33,673 nt of DNA from Ramlibacter sp. Lineage in GTDB: Bacteria > Pseudomonadota > Gammaproteobacteria > Burkholderiales > Burkholderiaceae_C. The notes beneath the pieces were generated by a model that had not been told where the DNA came from, did no database searches, and saw only the letters and a list, made by a program, of their open reading frames with translations. Positions 15,277-24,267 of this stretch are shown piece by piece (within the stretch, counting starts at the first letter, position 1; the number at the start of each line of letters is the position of its first letter). The DNA is taken from NCBI GenBank assembly GCA_021323335.1, contig JAJTCN010000022.1:1-33673 (forward strand), read 5' to 3'. The translations under genes were made by a program, and so were the position numbers.

Positions 15277-16068
15277 ATGGCCATGTATTCCCGCATCCTG
15301 ACCGGCACGGCCGGCAACGACATCCGCTCGATCCAGGAGCCGGACAGCTTCAACCAGTGGATCTACACCTTAGACGGCCAGGCCGGCGTCGACCGGCTCG
15401 GGTTCGACCGCTTGCCCCAGTCGGAGTTCACGATCTACAAGGACGCCGCCGGCATCCACGTCGACAGCGTCTCCGCCGCCTCGCACATGGTCTACACGAC
15501 GCTCAAGAACGTGGAGGAGCTGTCCTTCTCCACCGGCTCGACGATCGTGTACCTGAACCAGCTGTTCCCGATCACCGGCACGACGGCCGCCAATACGCTC
15601 GCCGGCTCGGGTTCGCGCGACACGCTGCTGGGGCTGGGTGGCAACGACGCGCTCAGCGGCGGCGCCGGCGACGACATCCTGGCGGGCGGAACCGGCAGGG
15701 ACACCCTGATCGGCGGCGCCGGCAAGGACCTGTTCGACTTCGACGCCATCAGCGAATCCGGGCCGTCGATCACCAAGCGCGACGTGATCCAGGACTTCAA
15801 CCATGCCAGGGACCACGACATGCTCGACCTGCGCACCATCGACGCCCGCCCCTCGCAGGCCGGCCACGTCGCCGCCAGCGGCAACAACGACAAGTTCACC
15901 TTCCTGGGCAGCGCGCCGCGCGCGGCGACCGAGGGCGTGCTCTGGTACGACGCGACGGCCAAGGTGCTATACGGCAGCACGGACGCCGACGCCGCGGCGG
16001 AGTTCTCGATCCGCGTCGATCTCACCGGCATTTCCGTCGCGAACGCGGCGACCTACCTGCTGCTCTGA
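15277..16068 (+). CDS. RTX-repeat calcium-binding secreted protein
   Basis: The product is 263 residues with no Sec signal. The N-terminal 100 residues form a beta-rich part (TLDGQAGVDRLGFDRLP, TIVYLNQLFPITGTT). At about 101-152 are tandem nonapeptide repeats with the GGxGxDxLx pattern (GLGGNDALS, GGAGDDILA, GGTGRDTLI, GGAGKDLFDF), which fold as a calcium-bound parallel beta roll. The last 110 residues resemble the serralysin-type C-terminal domain (DVIQDFNHARDHDMLDL, then a hydrophobic end, TYLLL), the type I secretion signal region. AGAGGAG precedes the ATG. It begins 25 bases after dsbD, so it is probably co-transcribed with it. No type I secretion genes and no protease domain are seen here. 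Its partner and purpose are unknown. Confidence 0.85.
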   Translation: MAMYSRILTGTAGNDIRSIQEPDSFNQWIYTLDGQAGVDRLGFDRLPQSEFTIYKDAAGIHVDSVSAASHMVYTTLKNVEELSFSTGSTIVYLNQLFPITGTTAANTLAGSGSRDTLLGLGGNDALSGGAGDDILAGGTGRDTLIGGAGKDLFDFDAISESGPSITKRDVIQDFNHARDHDMLDLRTIDARPSQAGHVAASGNNDKFTFLGSAPRAATEGVLWYDATAKVLYGSTDADAAAEFSIRVDLTGISVANAATYLLL

Positions 16069-16079
16069 GCCGGTGGGTC

Positions 16080-18152
16080 TCAGTTCTTCTCGAGCCTGCC
16101 GCTTCGGTAGATCACCGCGGTGCGGCCGCTGGCCAGGACCCGCTCGCTGAAAACGCTCCAGAAACGCAAACCGTCGGGCCGCGCGACCAGCTGGGTCTCG
16201 TAGGCCGACTCGTCGTCGTCGAACAGCGCCCCCGCGGCTGCAGAGAGGCGCACGGGCGCGCTGAAGTTGGCCCCGCCATCGGTACTGGCAGCGATGAACA
16301 GCCCCAGGTCCCCGCCGGCGACCACATTCTCCTGGGTCCCCCATGCCAGGTAGAGCACATTGGTGTCCTGGCACTGCGCGGGGTCCGTCGTGGAGGGGTC
16401 GTCCGGTGCGCCCGTGGGGCAGGCTGCGGGACTGCTCTTCGGCGTGCCCAGGATGCGCGGCTCGCGCACGTTGATGCGGCGGTCCGTGATCCGGGTCACG
16501 TTGCGCGGCAATTCCCAGCGCCGCGTCGCCGCATCGAACTTGCGGATGAAGAAGTTGTAGTTGGTTTCCTGGGTCGCCATTCTCGCCAGGCTCTTCGTGT
16601 ACGTATAGCCGATCCAGAGGTCGGGCCCGCGCAGGACACCGCGATGGGCAATGGCATTCTCGGCGGCGTTGGCCTGGGTGTCGTCCCGCAAGCCGTCGTC
16701 CGCCACGGTTGCCACGGAGGCACGACTGCTCATGTTCTCCGCCCGCGCATTGCGCAGCGCGGCGGCTACGGCGGGATCGGACGTGGCGCAGCGCGCATCC
16801 ACGGCGGGCACGAGGTTCGCCGCACCGGTGCCTCCCTTGCCGCGACGCAGGACGATGTCCGCGGTCGCGCCCTGGCCGCCGACCCCCTCGCGCCAGAAGA
16901 TCGCCAGCTGCAGGCCGGCGGTCCCGGCGTCGGTCGCCGACTGGGTGAGGAACCGGACGCGCCGCGCGTTCTTCGCGGGGTCGCTGATGATGCAGCCGGC
17001 GCGACCGGCTCCCGCCGGCGGGTCGCCGCGAGGGAACGTGACGTAGCGGACGTACTTGCCCTCCGCTTCCCCGGCGCCCTTCTTCTCTTCGTAAGCGACG
17101 ATGGCGGTGCCGCCGTCGAGGCCGACGTTGGCACGCGACGCGCCGACCGTGCCCGCTTCGATCTGGTTCGCCGGCACCGCGGCGCCCGCGGCGTCGATCA
17201 CGCGCTGCCCTTCCACCATCGCGAGGAAGCCGGAGCGGTTGTCGGTCAGCCGCACCGGCTGCGCAAGGACGAAGTCGTCTTCGACGGTGGCCGGGTTGTT
17301 CGACAGGTTCACGGTGGCGGACACATACCAGATGTCCGAACCGCCGCTCGTATTCGATCCGGCGGCCCCGTCGCCCGGCCCCTCCGCCTCCCCGAGCAGC
17401 AGGCCCTGCGGGTCTTCCTGCCAGGTGATGGCCACGCGGCCCTGCTTCGTGTCGGGGCTGTAGTTGCCGGCATTGGCATCCTGGATCGCGTCCCGCTCCC
17501 CCGTGCTCAGCTGCACTGCCGGAGCCCAGGTCTGGCCGGCGTCGACGGAGCGGGCCACCCAGACGCAACTGAAGGGGATCACGCGGCCGCCACGTTCCAG
17601 GTACTCGGTGGCGCGCTGGACGGGCGGCTGCACGCCCGCTGTCACAAGATCGCCGTCGGGGCAGTACTTCCCGACCCAGGTGACGACCAGCACGGGACCG
17701 CTCGCCTTGATGTTCGGCTTGTCGATGTCGCCCGCATAGTCGCGCGCCACACCATCGCCACGCCAGTCCGCGCGCATGCTGCTCCTGGCGGAGGACCGCG
17801 ACAGGTTGACGGCCGCCGACCAGTCGCGCGCGCGGTCGCAGGTGCGCACGGCATCGGGCTTGCAGGATTTCGCGTAGATGTCCCGCGCGGGCCGCTCCTT
17901 GGCCGCTTTCACGTCGTACACGCGCCGTGCCGCGTCCGGCGCATCGCCGTAGACGACGATCAGCGTGCCATCCGGCGCGCGCTGGATCTTCGGCTTGTCG
18001 GCGTCTTCGTGGTCGCTCACCTCGACCTGGGCCGCCACGGTGGGAGCCGACGGCTCCGGCACGTCGTTGCCGCCGCCACACCCGGACAGAAGAAAGGGCA
18101 CCAGGGCCAGCAGGGCCGCGATGAAGACGGAACTTCCGGGACGTTCTTTCAC
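16080..18152 (-). CDS. Large lipoprotein, probable 'choice-of-anchor O' family
   Basis: The product is 690 residues. The start is GTG at 18152, supported by AAGGAAG eight bases upstream; the open frame reaches 18260 but without such a signal. The N-terminus VKERPGSSVFIAALLALVPF then LLSGCGGG is a lipoprotein signal. The body has sialidase/BNR-like Asp-box motifs (SVDAGQTWAPAVQL, STDGGANFSAPVRL) and segments I associate with the choice-of-anchor O family: DKPKIQRAPDGTLIVVYGD, ERPARDIYAKSCK, DIDKPNIKASG, VVTWVGKYCP, ITWQEDPQGLLLGEAEGPGD, VAYEEKKG, CIISDPAKNARRVRF. It is probably a beta-propeller on the cell surface or outer membrane. The function is unknown to me. It is divergent from another large lipoprotein gene and convergent with the RTX gene (11 bases between stops). 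Confidence 0.75.
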   Translation of the reverse strand: MKERPGSSVFIAALLALVPFLLSGCGGGNDVPEPSAPTVAAQVEVSDHEDADKPKIQRAPDGTLIVVYGDAPDAARRVYDVKAAKERPARDIYAKSCKPDAVRTCDRARDWSAAVNLSRSSARSSMRADWRGDGVARDYAGDIDKPNIKASGPVLVVTWVGKYCPDGDLVTAGVQPPVQRATEYLERGGRVIPFSCVWVARSVDAGQTWAPAVQLSTGERDAIQDANAGNYSPDTKQGRVAITWQEDPQGLLLGEAEGPGDGAAGSNTSGGSDIWYVSATVNLSNNPATVEDDFVLAQPVRLTDNRSGFLAMVEGQRVIDAAGAAVPANQIEAGTVGASRANVGLDGGTAIVAYEEKKGAGEAEGKYVRYVTFPRGDPPAGAGRAGCIISDPAKNARRVRFLTQSATDAGTAGLQLAIFWREGVGGQGATADIVLRRGKGGTGAANLVPAVDARCATSDPAVAAALRNARAENMSSRASVATVADDGLRDDTQANAAENAIAHRGVLRGPDLWIGYTYTKSLARMATQETNYNFFIRKFDAATRRWELPRNVTRITDRRINVREPRILGTPKSSPAACPTGAPDDPSTTDPAQCQDTNVLYLAWGTQENVVAGGDLGLFIAASTDGGANFSAPVRLSAAAGALFDDDESAYETQLVARPDGLRFWSVFSERVLASGRTAVIYRSGRLEKN

Positions 18153-18230
18153 AAGCGTTCTTCCTTTTTGCCGGTCAAGGGTGGGCCTGGGCATTCTCGA
18201 AGGCGAGCCGCCCGCGTCATTGATCCAGCA

Positions 18231-18278
18231 CAACTTGCAACGGCGTCGCCAGCGGCTCACTTGACTTTGCGCAAGTTG
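18231..18278. promoter_or_regulatory. Inverted repeat CAACTTGC...GCAAGTTG in a divergent promoter region
   Basis: Perfect 8-bp arms at 18231-18238 and 18271-18278, separated by 32 bases, lie between the two divergent large lipoprotein genes (intergenic 18153-18421). TTGACT at 18261 and TTGCCT at 18276 with GATAAA at 18297 are possible but weak promoter elements. The arms could be a paired regulator site or a transcript hairpin. Nothing else is recognisable in the 269-base gap. Confidence 0.4.
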
Positions 18279-18421
18279 CCTCGGGCATGTCGGGCTGATA
18301 AATGGTCAGCTGCAGTGCCGGCAGCAACGAGGTTTCGGACAGCTTCAGCGGTGGTACTTGCTCGGGGCCCTTACCGGCGTCCCGGCCTTTGCAGTCCCAC
18401 TCATCAACAGGAGCAGAAGCA

Positions 18422-21400
18422 ATGAAACGAGACCTCGCCGGACTGACGGCATGGACACCTTCCCGTCGCACCCTCCTTGGTGGCGCAGCCAGCGCAGCAG
18501 CCCTGGCCGTCGTCGGCTGCGGCGGCGGCAGCGACGCGGCGGCGCCCGGATCGGCCGCGGCCCGCGCCAGCGCGGCAGCAGTGCCAGGCTCGCCGCTCAC
18601 CCTGGTCGAGGCCTACCTGACCCAGCAGTTCGCCCAGATCGGCGGCGCCACGACGGCCGTGGCAGCGTATTCAAATGCTGCTGGAGAGTGGGCCCTCTTC
18701 AGCGTCGCCAACCACTTGGCCGTCACCAGAATCGGCAGTACGCAACGGCCCGTACGCGAGTTGCGGGGCCTGCCTGGCGTGATCATGAACATCACGCTGG
18801 TGCCGGGCCAGGCCATCGCGCTGCTGTCCATGGGCAACAAGGGCATCGGCGTCGTGAACTTGGCCGATCCGACCGCCATGCAATACATGGGAACGGTCTC
18901 GGTGAGCTACACGACGCCGGTCATCGACTTCGCGGATGGCGGGGGCAACCCCCTGAGCGAGCCCGCGGCCACGCACGATAACGGCACGATCAACGACATC
19001 CTCGTCCACAACGACGGCATCGCGTTGCAGGCGATCCTGGCGAACGGCGACTTCGGCCTGCAGAAGATCGCGCTCGCCGACCTGCTGGCTGCCGCGGGCG
19101 GCAGCGTGGCGCCCACGGTCGGCACGTGGACGCTCAAGTATGCGGGTGAGAACCCCTGGGGCGGCCCGCGCCGCCTGAAGCTGCACGGGGGCCGGATCTA
19201 CGCGGCGCTGGGGTTCCTCGGCCTCGGCATCTACGATCCCGCCACCCTGGCTCGCACCGGCAAGTACAACCTGTACGCGGACAACACCACCCGCGAGGAC
19301 TGGTTCGGCTACCAGAACGCGAAGGCGGTCGACCTGCTGAGCGGCCAGTACATCGATGCCGACGGCATGCCCACCTGGCAGCAGGCTTCGCTCGAACTCC
19401 TGTCGCACCGTTCGGAGACGACCCTTCCCGCCTATCCGTGGGCCAGCTTCGACCGCTACGGCAAGTACTACTACCAGGCCCGCAGCCTGGACGTCATCAC
19501 CTTCCCCGCTGCACCGGGGGTCCCCAACAAGACCATGGCGTATGTCGCCTATGGCCTCGGCGGCCTGGTGGCCGTGGACGTCACCAACGCCGCGGCGCCG
19601 AGCTACCAGGGCTTCGTTCCGGCCGTCCCCGCCCACGGGCCGGACGAGCCGACAGGTACGCAGTCCCAGAGCATCCTGTCCCACCATGGGTCCGGCATGC
19701 TGGAGGAAGCCGGCGTCGCGGATGTGTTCGTCCTCAGGGACGGACCCGGCGCCACGACGTACAAGGCCTACTTCAGCGAGCACTTCGCCGGCCTCGTTGT
19801 CGCCCAGGGCGCCGAGAACCCGCAGGGCCAATGGAAGGGCGCGGGCGCACCGTACAACAACGACACCAAGCCCCAGGCCTACTGGCCCGACTACGAGTTC
19901 GTCAAATCCTACGACATGACACCGGTGCCCGTGGGCGACGAGTCGCTGCCGCGGTTCCTGGTGCCCTCCGCCGGCGGCGACTACCCCGCGCCGATCCTGC
20001 TCGCCACCGGGGAGATCAACGGCCACGGCGGCGCGCTCTGCACGACGGCCATGCGCAACATGTCCGCAGCGGGCCAGGTCGACATCCTGCAGTCGTCGGG
20101 CGCGGGCGGCATGAGCTTCATCGACATCGTCGACCTGGCGTCGCCGGGCAAGCAGCCCGCGGAACGATTCACCGTGGTCTCGCGCTTTGCCAGCACAACG
20201 GAAGTCGGCGCGGCCCCCGCGGGCAGCCCGACCGAAGTGGCCATCGGCCACACGGAGGGGCTGACCGTCCTCGGGAACCACCTTTTCGTCGGCGACGGCC
20301 CGCACGGCATGAGCGTCTGGCGCATCGCCGACCGGATGGGGAATCCGGTCGACGACTTCCACCTGGTGGCCAACACCCTGATGGACGAATACCCGGTGGA
20401 CAGCTACACGCCCGCGCCGCACGCCGCCGGCGTTTACTTCGGCGACGATCCCAGCAAGGCTTACGTCATGTGCGCCAGCCTCGGCATGCGGCGCGTGGAC
20501 ATATCGGGCGTCGTCAGGGCCAGGCCCGGCACCCCGCTGCTGTTGAACGTGGCGGCAACCGACGTGTACGAGCACAGTGCCGGCGAGACGGGCAGCCAGA
20601 CCAGCGCCGTCGAAATCCACGGCCAGGACCACGCCTACGGCGCTGCCTTCTACGGCAACTACGCCATCGTGGCCGATGGCGGCAACGGCATCACGGTGTA
20701 CGACACCTCGGTGGCCGGCGGCTCCGGCGCGCACGTGGTCGCCAACCTGGGGGGGACGACGAGCGGCAAGCCGCCGCTCGGGCGCGCCACCGCGGTGAAG
20801 CTGTGGACCGACTCGGCCACCGGCAGGATCTATGCCGTGGTGGCCGCGGGACCTTACGGGGTGTCGGTGGTCAACATGACGGGCCTGCTGGTGGACGGCA
20901 CGCTCCCGGGGATGAAACTCATCAAGACCTTCGAGCCGATCAAGCTGGAGGAAGAGGAAGGCGAGATCCACGTCGGCTCCGCGGACGGCAAGAGCGTCGA
21001 CGTGCAGATCGCGCGGGACATCGCCTTCATCAGCTACGACAGCTTCGGCATCGTCGCGTACCACATGGCAGACCTGATCGAGCCGTTGCGGGACGTGCAG
21101 GGCGGAGCCTGCCGAGGGGTGTCGCCGACCAAGCTGTTCGACCGGGAGGGCGGCCTGGACTGTCGCCCGGTGGCCGCGGGCTACTACAAGCTGCAAGCCG
21201 ATCCCGCGCATCCCGAGTTCGCGACGCTGGACGGAGGCGCGCAGTACATGACGCTGCAGTACTTCCCGGCCAACGTGGACATCGATGACGGCACCGGCCG
21301 GATCTACCGGTTGGACAAGCACCGCGTGCTGCTGTACGTGGCGTATGCCCAGGCAGGGGTGATCAAGCTGGACTGGAGCGCCGTCGAGCGGCCGACGCTC

Positions 21401-21502
21401 CTGCAGCGGCAGGACACGGTCGGCAAGGCAGTGGGCGCAGCGATCGGCCATGGCCGCGTCTACGTGGCCGACTACGCGGGGGGCATCGCGGCTTTCCGCT
21501 GA
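18422..21502 (+). CDS. Large Tat-type lipoprotein with LVIVD/YncE-like propeller repeats
   Basis: The product is 1026 residues. The N-terminus TPSRRTLLGGAASAAALAVV then GCGGG combines a twin-arginine motif with a lipobox Cys, so a folded, Tat-exported lipoprotein is likely. The rest reads as repeated short beta units of the LVIVD or YncE-like propeller type: ALLSMGNKGIGVVNLADP, YAALGFLGLGIYDPATL, AYVAYGLGGLVAVDVTNAAA, GNHLFVGDGPHGMSVWRIAD, NYAIVADGGNGITVYDTS, YAVVAAGPYGVSVVNM, LLYVAYAQAGVIKLDWS, and last VYVADYAGGIAAF. These repeat about every 60-120 residues, suggesting two propellers. No heme or catalytic motif was found. The ATG follows AGGAGCAGAAGCA. A rho-independent terminator follows at 21523. 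The function is unknown. It is divergent from the other large lipoprotein gene and may share its control region. Confidence 0.78.
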   Translation: MKRDLAGLTAWTPSRRTLLGGAASAAALAVVGCGGGSDAAAPGSAAARASAAAVPGSPLTLVEAYLTQQFAQIGGATTAVAAYSNAAGEWALFSVANHLAVTRIGSTQRPVRELRGLPGVIMNITLVPGQAIALLSMGNKGIGVVNLADPTAMQYMGTVSVSYTTPVIDFADGGGNPLSEPAATHDNGTINDILVHNDGIALQAILANGDFGLQKIALADLLAAAGGSVAPTVGTWTLKYAGENPWGGPRRLKLHGGRIYAALGFLGLGIYDPATLARTGKYNLYADNTTREDWFGYQNAKAVDLLSGQYIDADGMPTWQQASLELLSHRSETTLPAYPWASFDRYGKYYYQARSLDVITFPAAPGVPNKTMAYVAYGLGGLVAVDVTNAAAPSYQGFVPAVPAHGPDEPTGTQSQSILSHHGSGMLEEAGVADVFVLRDGPGATTYKAYFSEHFAGLVVAQGAENPQGQWKGAGAPYNNDTKPQAYWPDYEFVKSYDMTPVPVGDESLPRFLVPSAGGDYPAPILLATGEINGHGGALCTTAMRNMSAAGQVDILQSSGAGGMSFIDIVDLASPGKQPAERFTVVSRFASTTEVGAAPAGSPTEVAIGHTEGLTVLGNHLFVGDGPHGMSVWRIADRMGNPVDDFHLVANTLMDEYPVDSYTPAPHAAGVYFGDDPSKAYVMCASLGMRRVDISGVVRARPGTPLLLNVAATDVYEHSAGETGSQTSAVEIHGQDHAYGAAFYGNYAIVADGGNGITVYDTSVAGGSGAHVVANLGGTTSGKPPLGRATAVKLWTDSATGRIYAVVAAGPYGVSVVNMTGLLVDGTLPGMKLIKTFEPIKLEEEEGEIHVGSADGKSVDVQIARDIAFISYDSFGIVAYHMADLIEPLRDVQGGACRGVSPTKLFDREGGLDCRPVAAGYYKLQADPAHPEFATLDGGAQYMTLQYFPANVDIDDGTGRIYRLDKHRVLLYVAYAQAGVIKLDWSAVERPTLLQRQDTVGKAVGAAIGHGRVYVADYAGGIAAFR

Positions 21503-21522
21503 CGCGAGGCAGGTGGAACGCA

Positions 21523-21555
21523 AGCCGCCGTGGCGTCCGCCACGGCGGCTTTTTT
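21523..21555 (+). terminator. Rho-independent terminator
   Basis: A perfect 12-bp stem (AGCCGCCGTGGC at 21523-21534, GCCACGGCGGCT at 21539-21550) with loop GTCC is followed by an unbroken T run to 21555. It lies 21 bases after the stop of the large Tat-type lipoprotein gene and ends that transcript. Confidence 0.92.
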
Positions 21556-21575
21556 CCTGGCGGCCGCAACCGGAC

Positions 21576-22439
21576 CTACAGCGCCGCTTCCGTCTCGATC
21601 ACCGTCGCCATGGCCTCGCCCAGGCGCACCGGATTGGTGGCCGCCCAGTCCGGCGTGAACGTCAGCACGTTCCGCGGGAACAGCAGGACCACCGTGGAGC
21701 CGAGCAGGAACCGCCCCATCTCGGCGCCCTTGGCGATCACGACCTGCTTGTCGTCGTAGCGCCATTCGCGCGGCTCGCGGGTGCGCGGCGGATTGACGAC
21801 GCCATGCCAGACGGTGGCCATGCTGCCGACGATGGTGGCGCCGACCAGCACCATCACCATCGGGCCATGCGCGCAGTCGAACTCGCAGACCACCCGTTCG
21901 TTGCGCGCGAACAGGCTGGGCACGTGGCGCGCCGTCAGCGGATTCACCGAGAACAGGTCGCCGGGGATGTAGATCATCCGCTTGAGGCGCCCTTCGCACG
22001 GCATGTGGATGCGGTGGTAGTCCTTGGGCGCCAGGTAGAGCGTCGCGAAGTGGCCGTGGTCGAAGCGGTGCGCCAGCGCCTGGTCGCCGCCGACCAGCGC
22101 CCGTGTCGAATAGCTGTGGCCCTTGGCCTGGAAGATCTGGTCGTGCTCGATCGGGCCGAACTGGCTGATGGCGGCGTCCACCGGGCAGACGAACGGCGCC
22201 ACGGAAATCGGGCGGGCGCCATCGCGCAGCGCCCGGGTGAAGAAGTCGTTGAAGGTTGCGTAGCTCTCGATGCGCGGATCCGCCGCCTCGCTCATGTCGA
22301 CCCGGTACTTGGCCACGAACCTGCGAATGATGGCATGCGTGATGCGCCCCATCCGTGCGCCCGCCACCAGTCCCGCGAATTGGGTGAGCAGCTTCTTGGG
22401 CAGCAGGTACTGCTGCGTGATGGGCAAGGGTGGGAACAA
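21576..22439 (-). CDS. psd: Phosphatidylserine decarboxylase proenzyme
   Basis: The product is 287 residues. It makes phosphatidylethanolamine from phosphatidylserine at the inner membrane; the proenzyme cleaves itself to give a pyruvoyl group. Motifs are the N-terminal QYLLPKKLLTQFAG, the conserved FNDFFTRALRDGARPI, FCPVDAAISQFG, the H-bearing YLAPKDYHRIHMP, and the self-cleavage motif LGST with the scissile Gly247-Ser248. I chose TTG at 22439 because GAGAGGA lies just upstream on the minus strand and no ATG is in reach; another in-frame TTG lies at 22427. The long open frame further upstream is only antisense to the ABC transporter gene. Confidence 0.93.
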   Translation of the reverse strand: MFPPLPITQQYLLPKKLLTQFAGLVAGARMGRITHAIIRRFVAKYRVDMSEAADPRIESYATFNDFFTRALRDGARPISVAPFVCPVDAAISQFGPIEHDQIFQAKGHSYSTRALVGGDQALAHRFDHGHFATLYLAPKDYHRIHMPCEGRLKRMIYIPGDLFSVNPLTARHVPSLFARNERVVCEFDCAHGPMVMVLVGATIVGSMATVWHGVVNPPRTREPREWRYDDKQVVIAKGAEMGRFLLGSTVVLLFPRNVLTFTPDWAATNPVRLGEAMATVIETEAAL

Positions 22440-22512
22440 GCGGGGTCCTCTCGGGCAAAACGAAAATTCTAAGGCGGCGAAGGCTCGGCAGGCAGACCGG
22501 GCCGGCCTGCGA

Positions 22513-22518
22513 CACAAT
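22513..22518 (+). promoter_or_regulatory. Probable -10 box close to the ABC exporter start
   Basis: GACACAATAGCC stands just before the ATG at 22530. CACAAT (22513-22518) would place the transcript start 4-6 bases before the ATG, leaving no room for a Shine-Dalgarno sequence. This is the same arrangement as at amn and the SrkA-like kinase. No good -35 is visible. Confidence 0.35.
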
Positions 22519-22529
22519 AGCCGCCGCCC

Positions 22530-23456
22530 ATGCCCGAGACCCTGTTCGACGCCAGCCACCTCACCAAGCGCTACGGCACAGCCACCGTCGTCGACGATCT
22601 CTCCTTCCATATCGACCCCGGCGAATGCCTCGGCGTCATCGGCCCGAACGGCGCCGGAAAGACCACCACCATCCGCATGTGCCTGGGGCTGACCGAGCCC
22701 GACGAGGGCGATATCCGGGCGCTGGGCCTGTCGATGCCGCGCGACGAGCGGGCGATCAAGGCGCAGCTGGGGGTGGTGAGCCAGTTCGATTCGCTCGACC
22801 CCGATTTCAGCTGCAGCGAGAACCTGCTGGTCTACGGCCGCTACTTCGGCATGGCCGAAACCGCCATCCGCGCCCGGATCCCGTCGCTGCTGGAGTTCGC
22901 CTCGCTGTCGCACAAGGCGCAGGCGCGGCCGGGCGAATTGTCCGGCGGCATGCGCCGGCGCCTGTCGCTGGCCCGCGCGCTGGTGAACGATCCGCGGCTG
23001 CTGCTGCTCGACGAGCCGACCACCGGGCTGGACCCGCAGGCCCGCCACCTGATGTGGGAGCGGCTGCAGGTGCTGCTGCAGCAGGGCAAGGCCATCCTGC
23101 TCACCACCCATTTCATGGACGAGGCCGAGCGCCTGTGCCACCGGCTGCTGGTGCTGGACCACGGCCGCAAGATCGCCGAGGGCCGCCCGCGCGACCTGAT
23201 CGCCGAGCACCTGGAGCCGGACGTGGTGGAGGTGTACGGCAACGGCGCGGTGGAATTGATGGCGAGCCCCCTGCGCGGCCTGGCGGCGCGCACCGAACTC
23301 AGCGGCGAGACGGTGTTCTTCTACACGCAGGATGCGCGGCCGCTGATCGAGGCGCTGGCGCGCGAGCACCCGAAGCTGCGCACCCTGCACCGGCCCGCCA
23401 ACCTGGAGGACCTGTTCCTCAAGCTCACCGGACGCCAGATCCGCGAGGACGGCTGA
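22530..23456 (+). CDS. NodI-like ABC transporter ATP-binding protein
   Basis: The product is 308 residues. Walker [11 protein letters not shown] is at 38-47, the Q-loop is in [13 protein letters not shown], the signature is LSGGMRRRL, Walker B/D-loop is [14 protein letters not shown], and the switch His is in [13 protein letters not shown]. The C-terminal 80 residues form the accessory domain of DrrA/NodI-type exporters. The FDSLDPDFS and [13 protein letters not shown] sequences are typical of the NodI branch. The start is next to a -10-like CACAATAG and has no clear RBS. The NodJ-like permease gene begins two bases after the stop. Together they form an ABC-2 exporter; outside rhizobia the substrate of such pairs is generally unknown, and there are no nod genes here. 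Confidence 0.9.
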   Translation: MPETLFDASHLTKRYGTATVVDDLSFHIDPGECLGVIGPNGAGKTTTIRMCLGLTEPDEGDIRALGLSMPRDERAIKAQLGVVSQFDSLDPDFSCSENLLVYGRYFGMAETAIRARIPSLLEFASLSHKAQARPGELSGGMRRRLSLARALVNDPRLLLLDEPTTGLDPQARHLMWERLQVLLQQGKAILLTTHFMDEAERLCHRLLVLDHGRKIAEGRPRDLIAEHLEPDVVEVYGNGAVELMASPLRGLAARTELSGETVFFYTQDARPLIEALAREHPKLRTLHRPANLEDLFLKLTGRQIREDG

Positions 23457-23458
23457 CG

Positions 23459-24262
23459 ATGTCGACGCACCGCAACCCCTTCCGCGCACCGCGCCTGACC
23501 TGGCGCTGGTGGCCGGTGTTCCGCCGAAACCTGCTGGTGTGGCGCAAGCTCGCCATCCCCAGCCTGATCGGCAACATCGCCGAGCCGCTGATCTGGCTGG
23601 TGGCCTTCGGCTACGGCATGGGCGCGCTGGTCGGGCAGGTGGCCGTCGGCGGCACGTCGGTGCCCTACATCGTCTTCCTGGCGAGCGGCTCGATCTGCAT
23701 GAGCGCCATGAACGCGGCGAGCTTCGAGGCGCTGTACTCCGCCTTCTCGCGCATGCACGTGCAGAAGACCTGGGACGGCATCATGAACGCGCCGGTCAGC
23801 CTGGACGACATCGTGCTGGCGGAGATGCTGTGGGCCGCGTACAAGGCCATCTTTACCGTCACGGCGATCCTGCTGGTGATGCTGGCGCTGGGGATCGTGC
23901 ACAGCCCGAAGGTGCTGGTGGCCTGGCCGGTGCTGCTCGCCGCGGGCGTCACCTTCTCCTGCATCGCCCTGATTTTCAATGCGCTGGCCAAGGGCTACGA
24001 TTTCTTCACCTACTACTTCACGCTGTTCCTCACCCCGATGATGTTCCTGTCCGGCGTGTTCTTCCCGCGCGACCAGCTGCCCCATGCGGTGCGCGTGGTG
24101 TCGGACTGGCTGCCGCTGACCAGCGCGGTGGAGCTGGTGCGGCCGCTGTTCCTGGACCAGTGGCCGGCGGATGCGGCGCGCCACCTGCTGGTGCTGGCCG
24201 GCTATGCCGTGCTCTCGTTCTGGCTGGCCCTGGCGTTCACCCGGCGGCGCTTCGCCGCCTGA
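23459..24262 (+). CDS. NodJ-like ABC-2 type permease
   Basis: The product is 267 residues with six predicted membrane helices. The N-terminus is RRNLLVWRKLAIPSLIGNIAEP, followed by LIWLVAFGYGMGALVG and the conserved ABC-2 features GSICMSAMNAASFEALYSAF and LTPMMFLSGVFFPRDQLP. The last motif is a hallmark of the NodJ/DrrB family. It ends with a basic cytoplasmic tail, TRRRFAA. The ATG begins two bases after the ATPase stop, so the two subunits are co-translated; ATPase and permease would assemble as a dimer of each. The next gene, a flavin split-barrel protein, follows after five bases, so the operon may continue to 26096. Confidence 0.9.
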   Translation: MSTHRNPFRAPRLTWRWWPVFRRNLLVWRKLAIPSLIGNIAEPLIWLVAFGYGMGALVGQVAVGGTSVPYIVFLASGSICMSAMNAASFEALYSAFSRMHVQKTWDGIMNAPVSLDDIVLAEMLWAAYKAIFTVTAILLVMLALGIVHSPKVLVAWPVLLAAGVTFSCIALIFNALAKGYDFFTYYFTLFLTPMMFLSGVFFPRDQLPHAVRVVSDWLPLTSAVELVRPLFLDQWPADAARHLLVLAGYAVLSFWLALAFTRRRFAA

Positions 24263-24267
24263 GCACG

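Noticed and set aside
15357-18425. A 1022-codon plus-strand open frame
   Set aside because: It is an out-of-frame shadow of the RTX gene and the antisense of the large lipoprotein gene; the His/Arg/Gly-rich composition is typical of antisense GC-rich frames.
18671-21523. A 950-codon minus-strand open frame
   Set aside because: It is antisense to the 1026-residue Tat-type lipoprotein, which has a signal peptide, RBS and terminator; the antisense product has none of these.
22530-24262. Rhizobial nodulation genes nodI and nodJ
   Set aside because: The proteins belong to that ABC family, but there are no other nod genes and similar exporters are common in non-symbiotic Burkholderiales, so no gene symbols were assigned.
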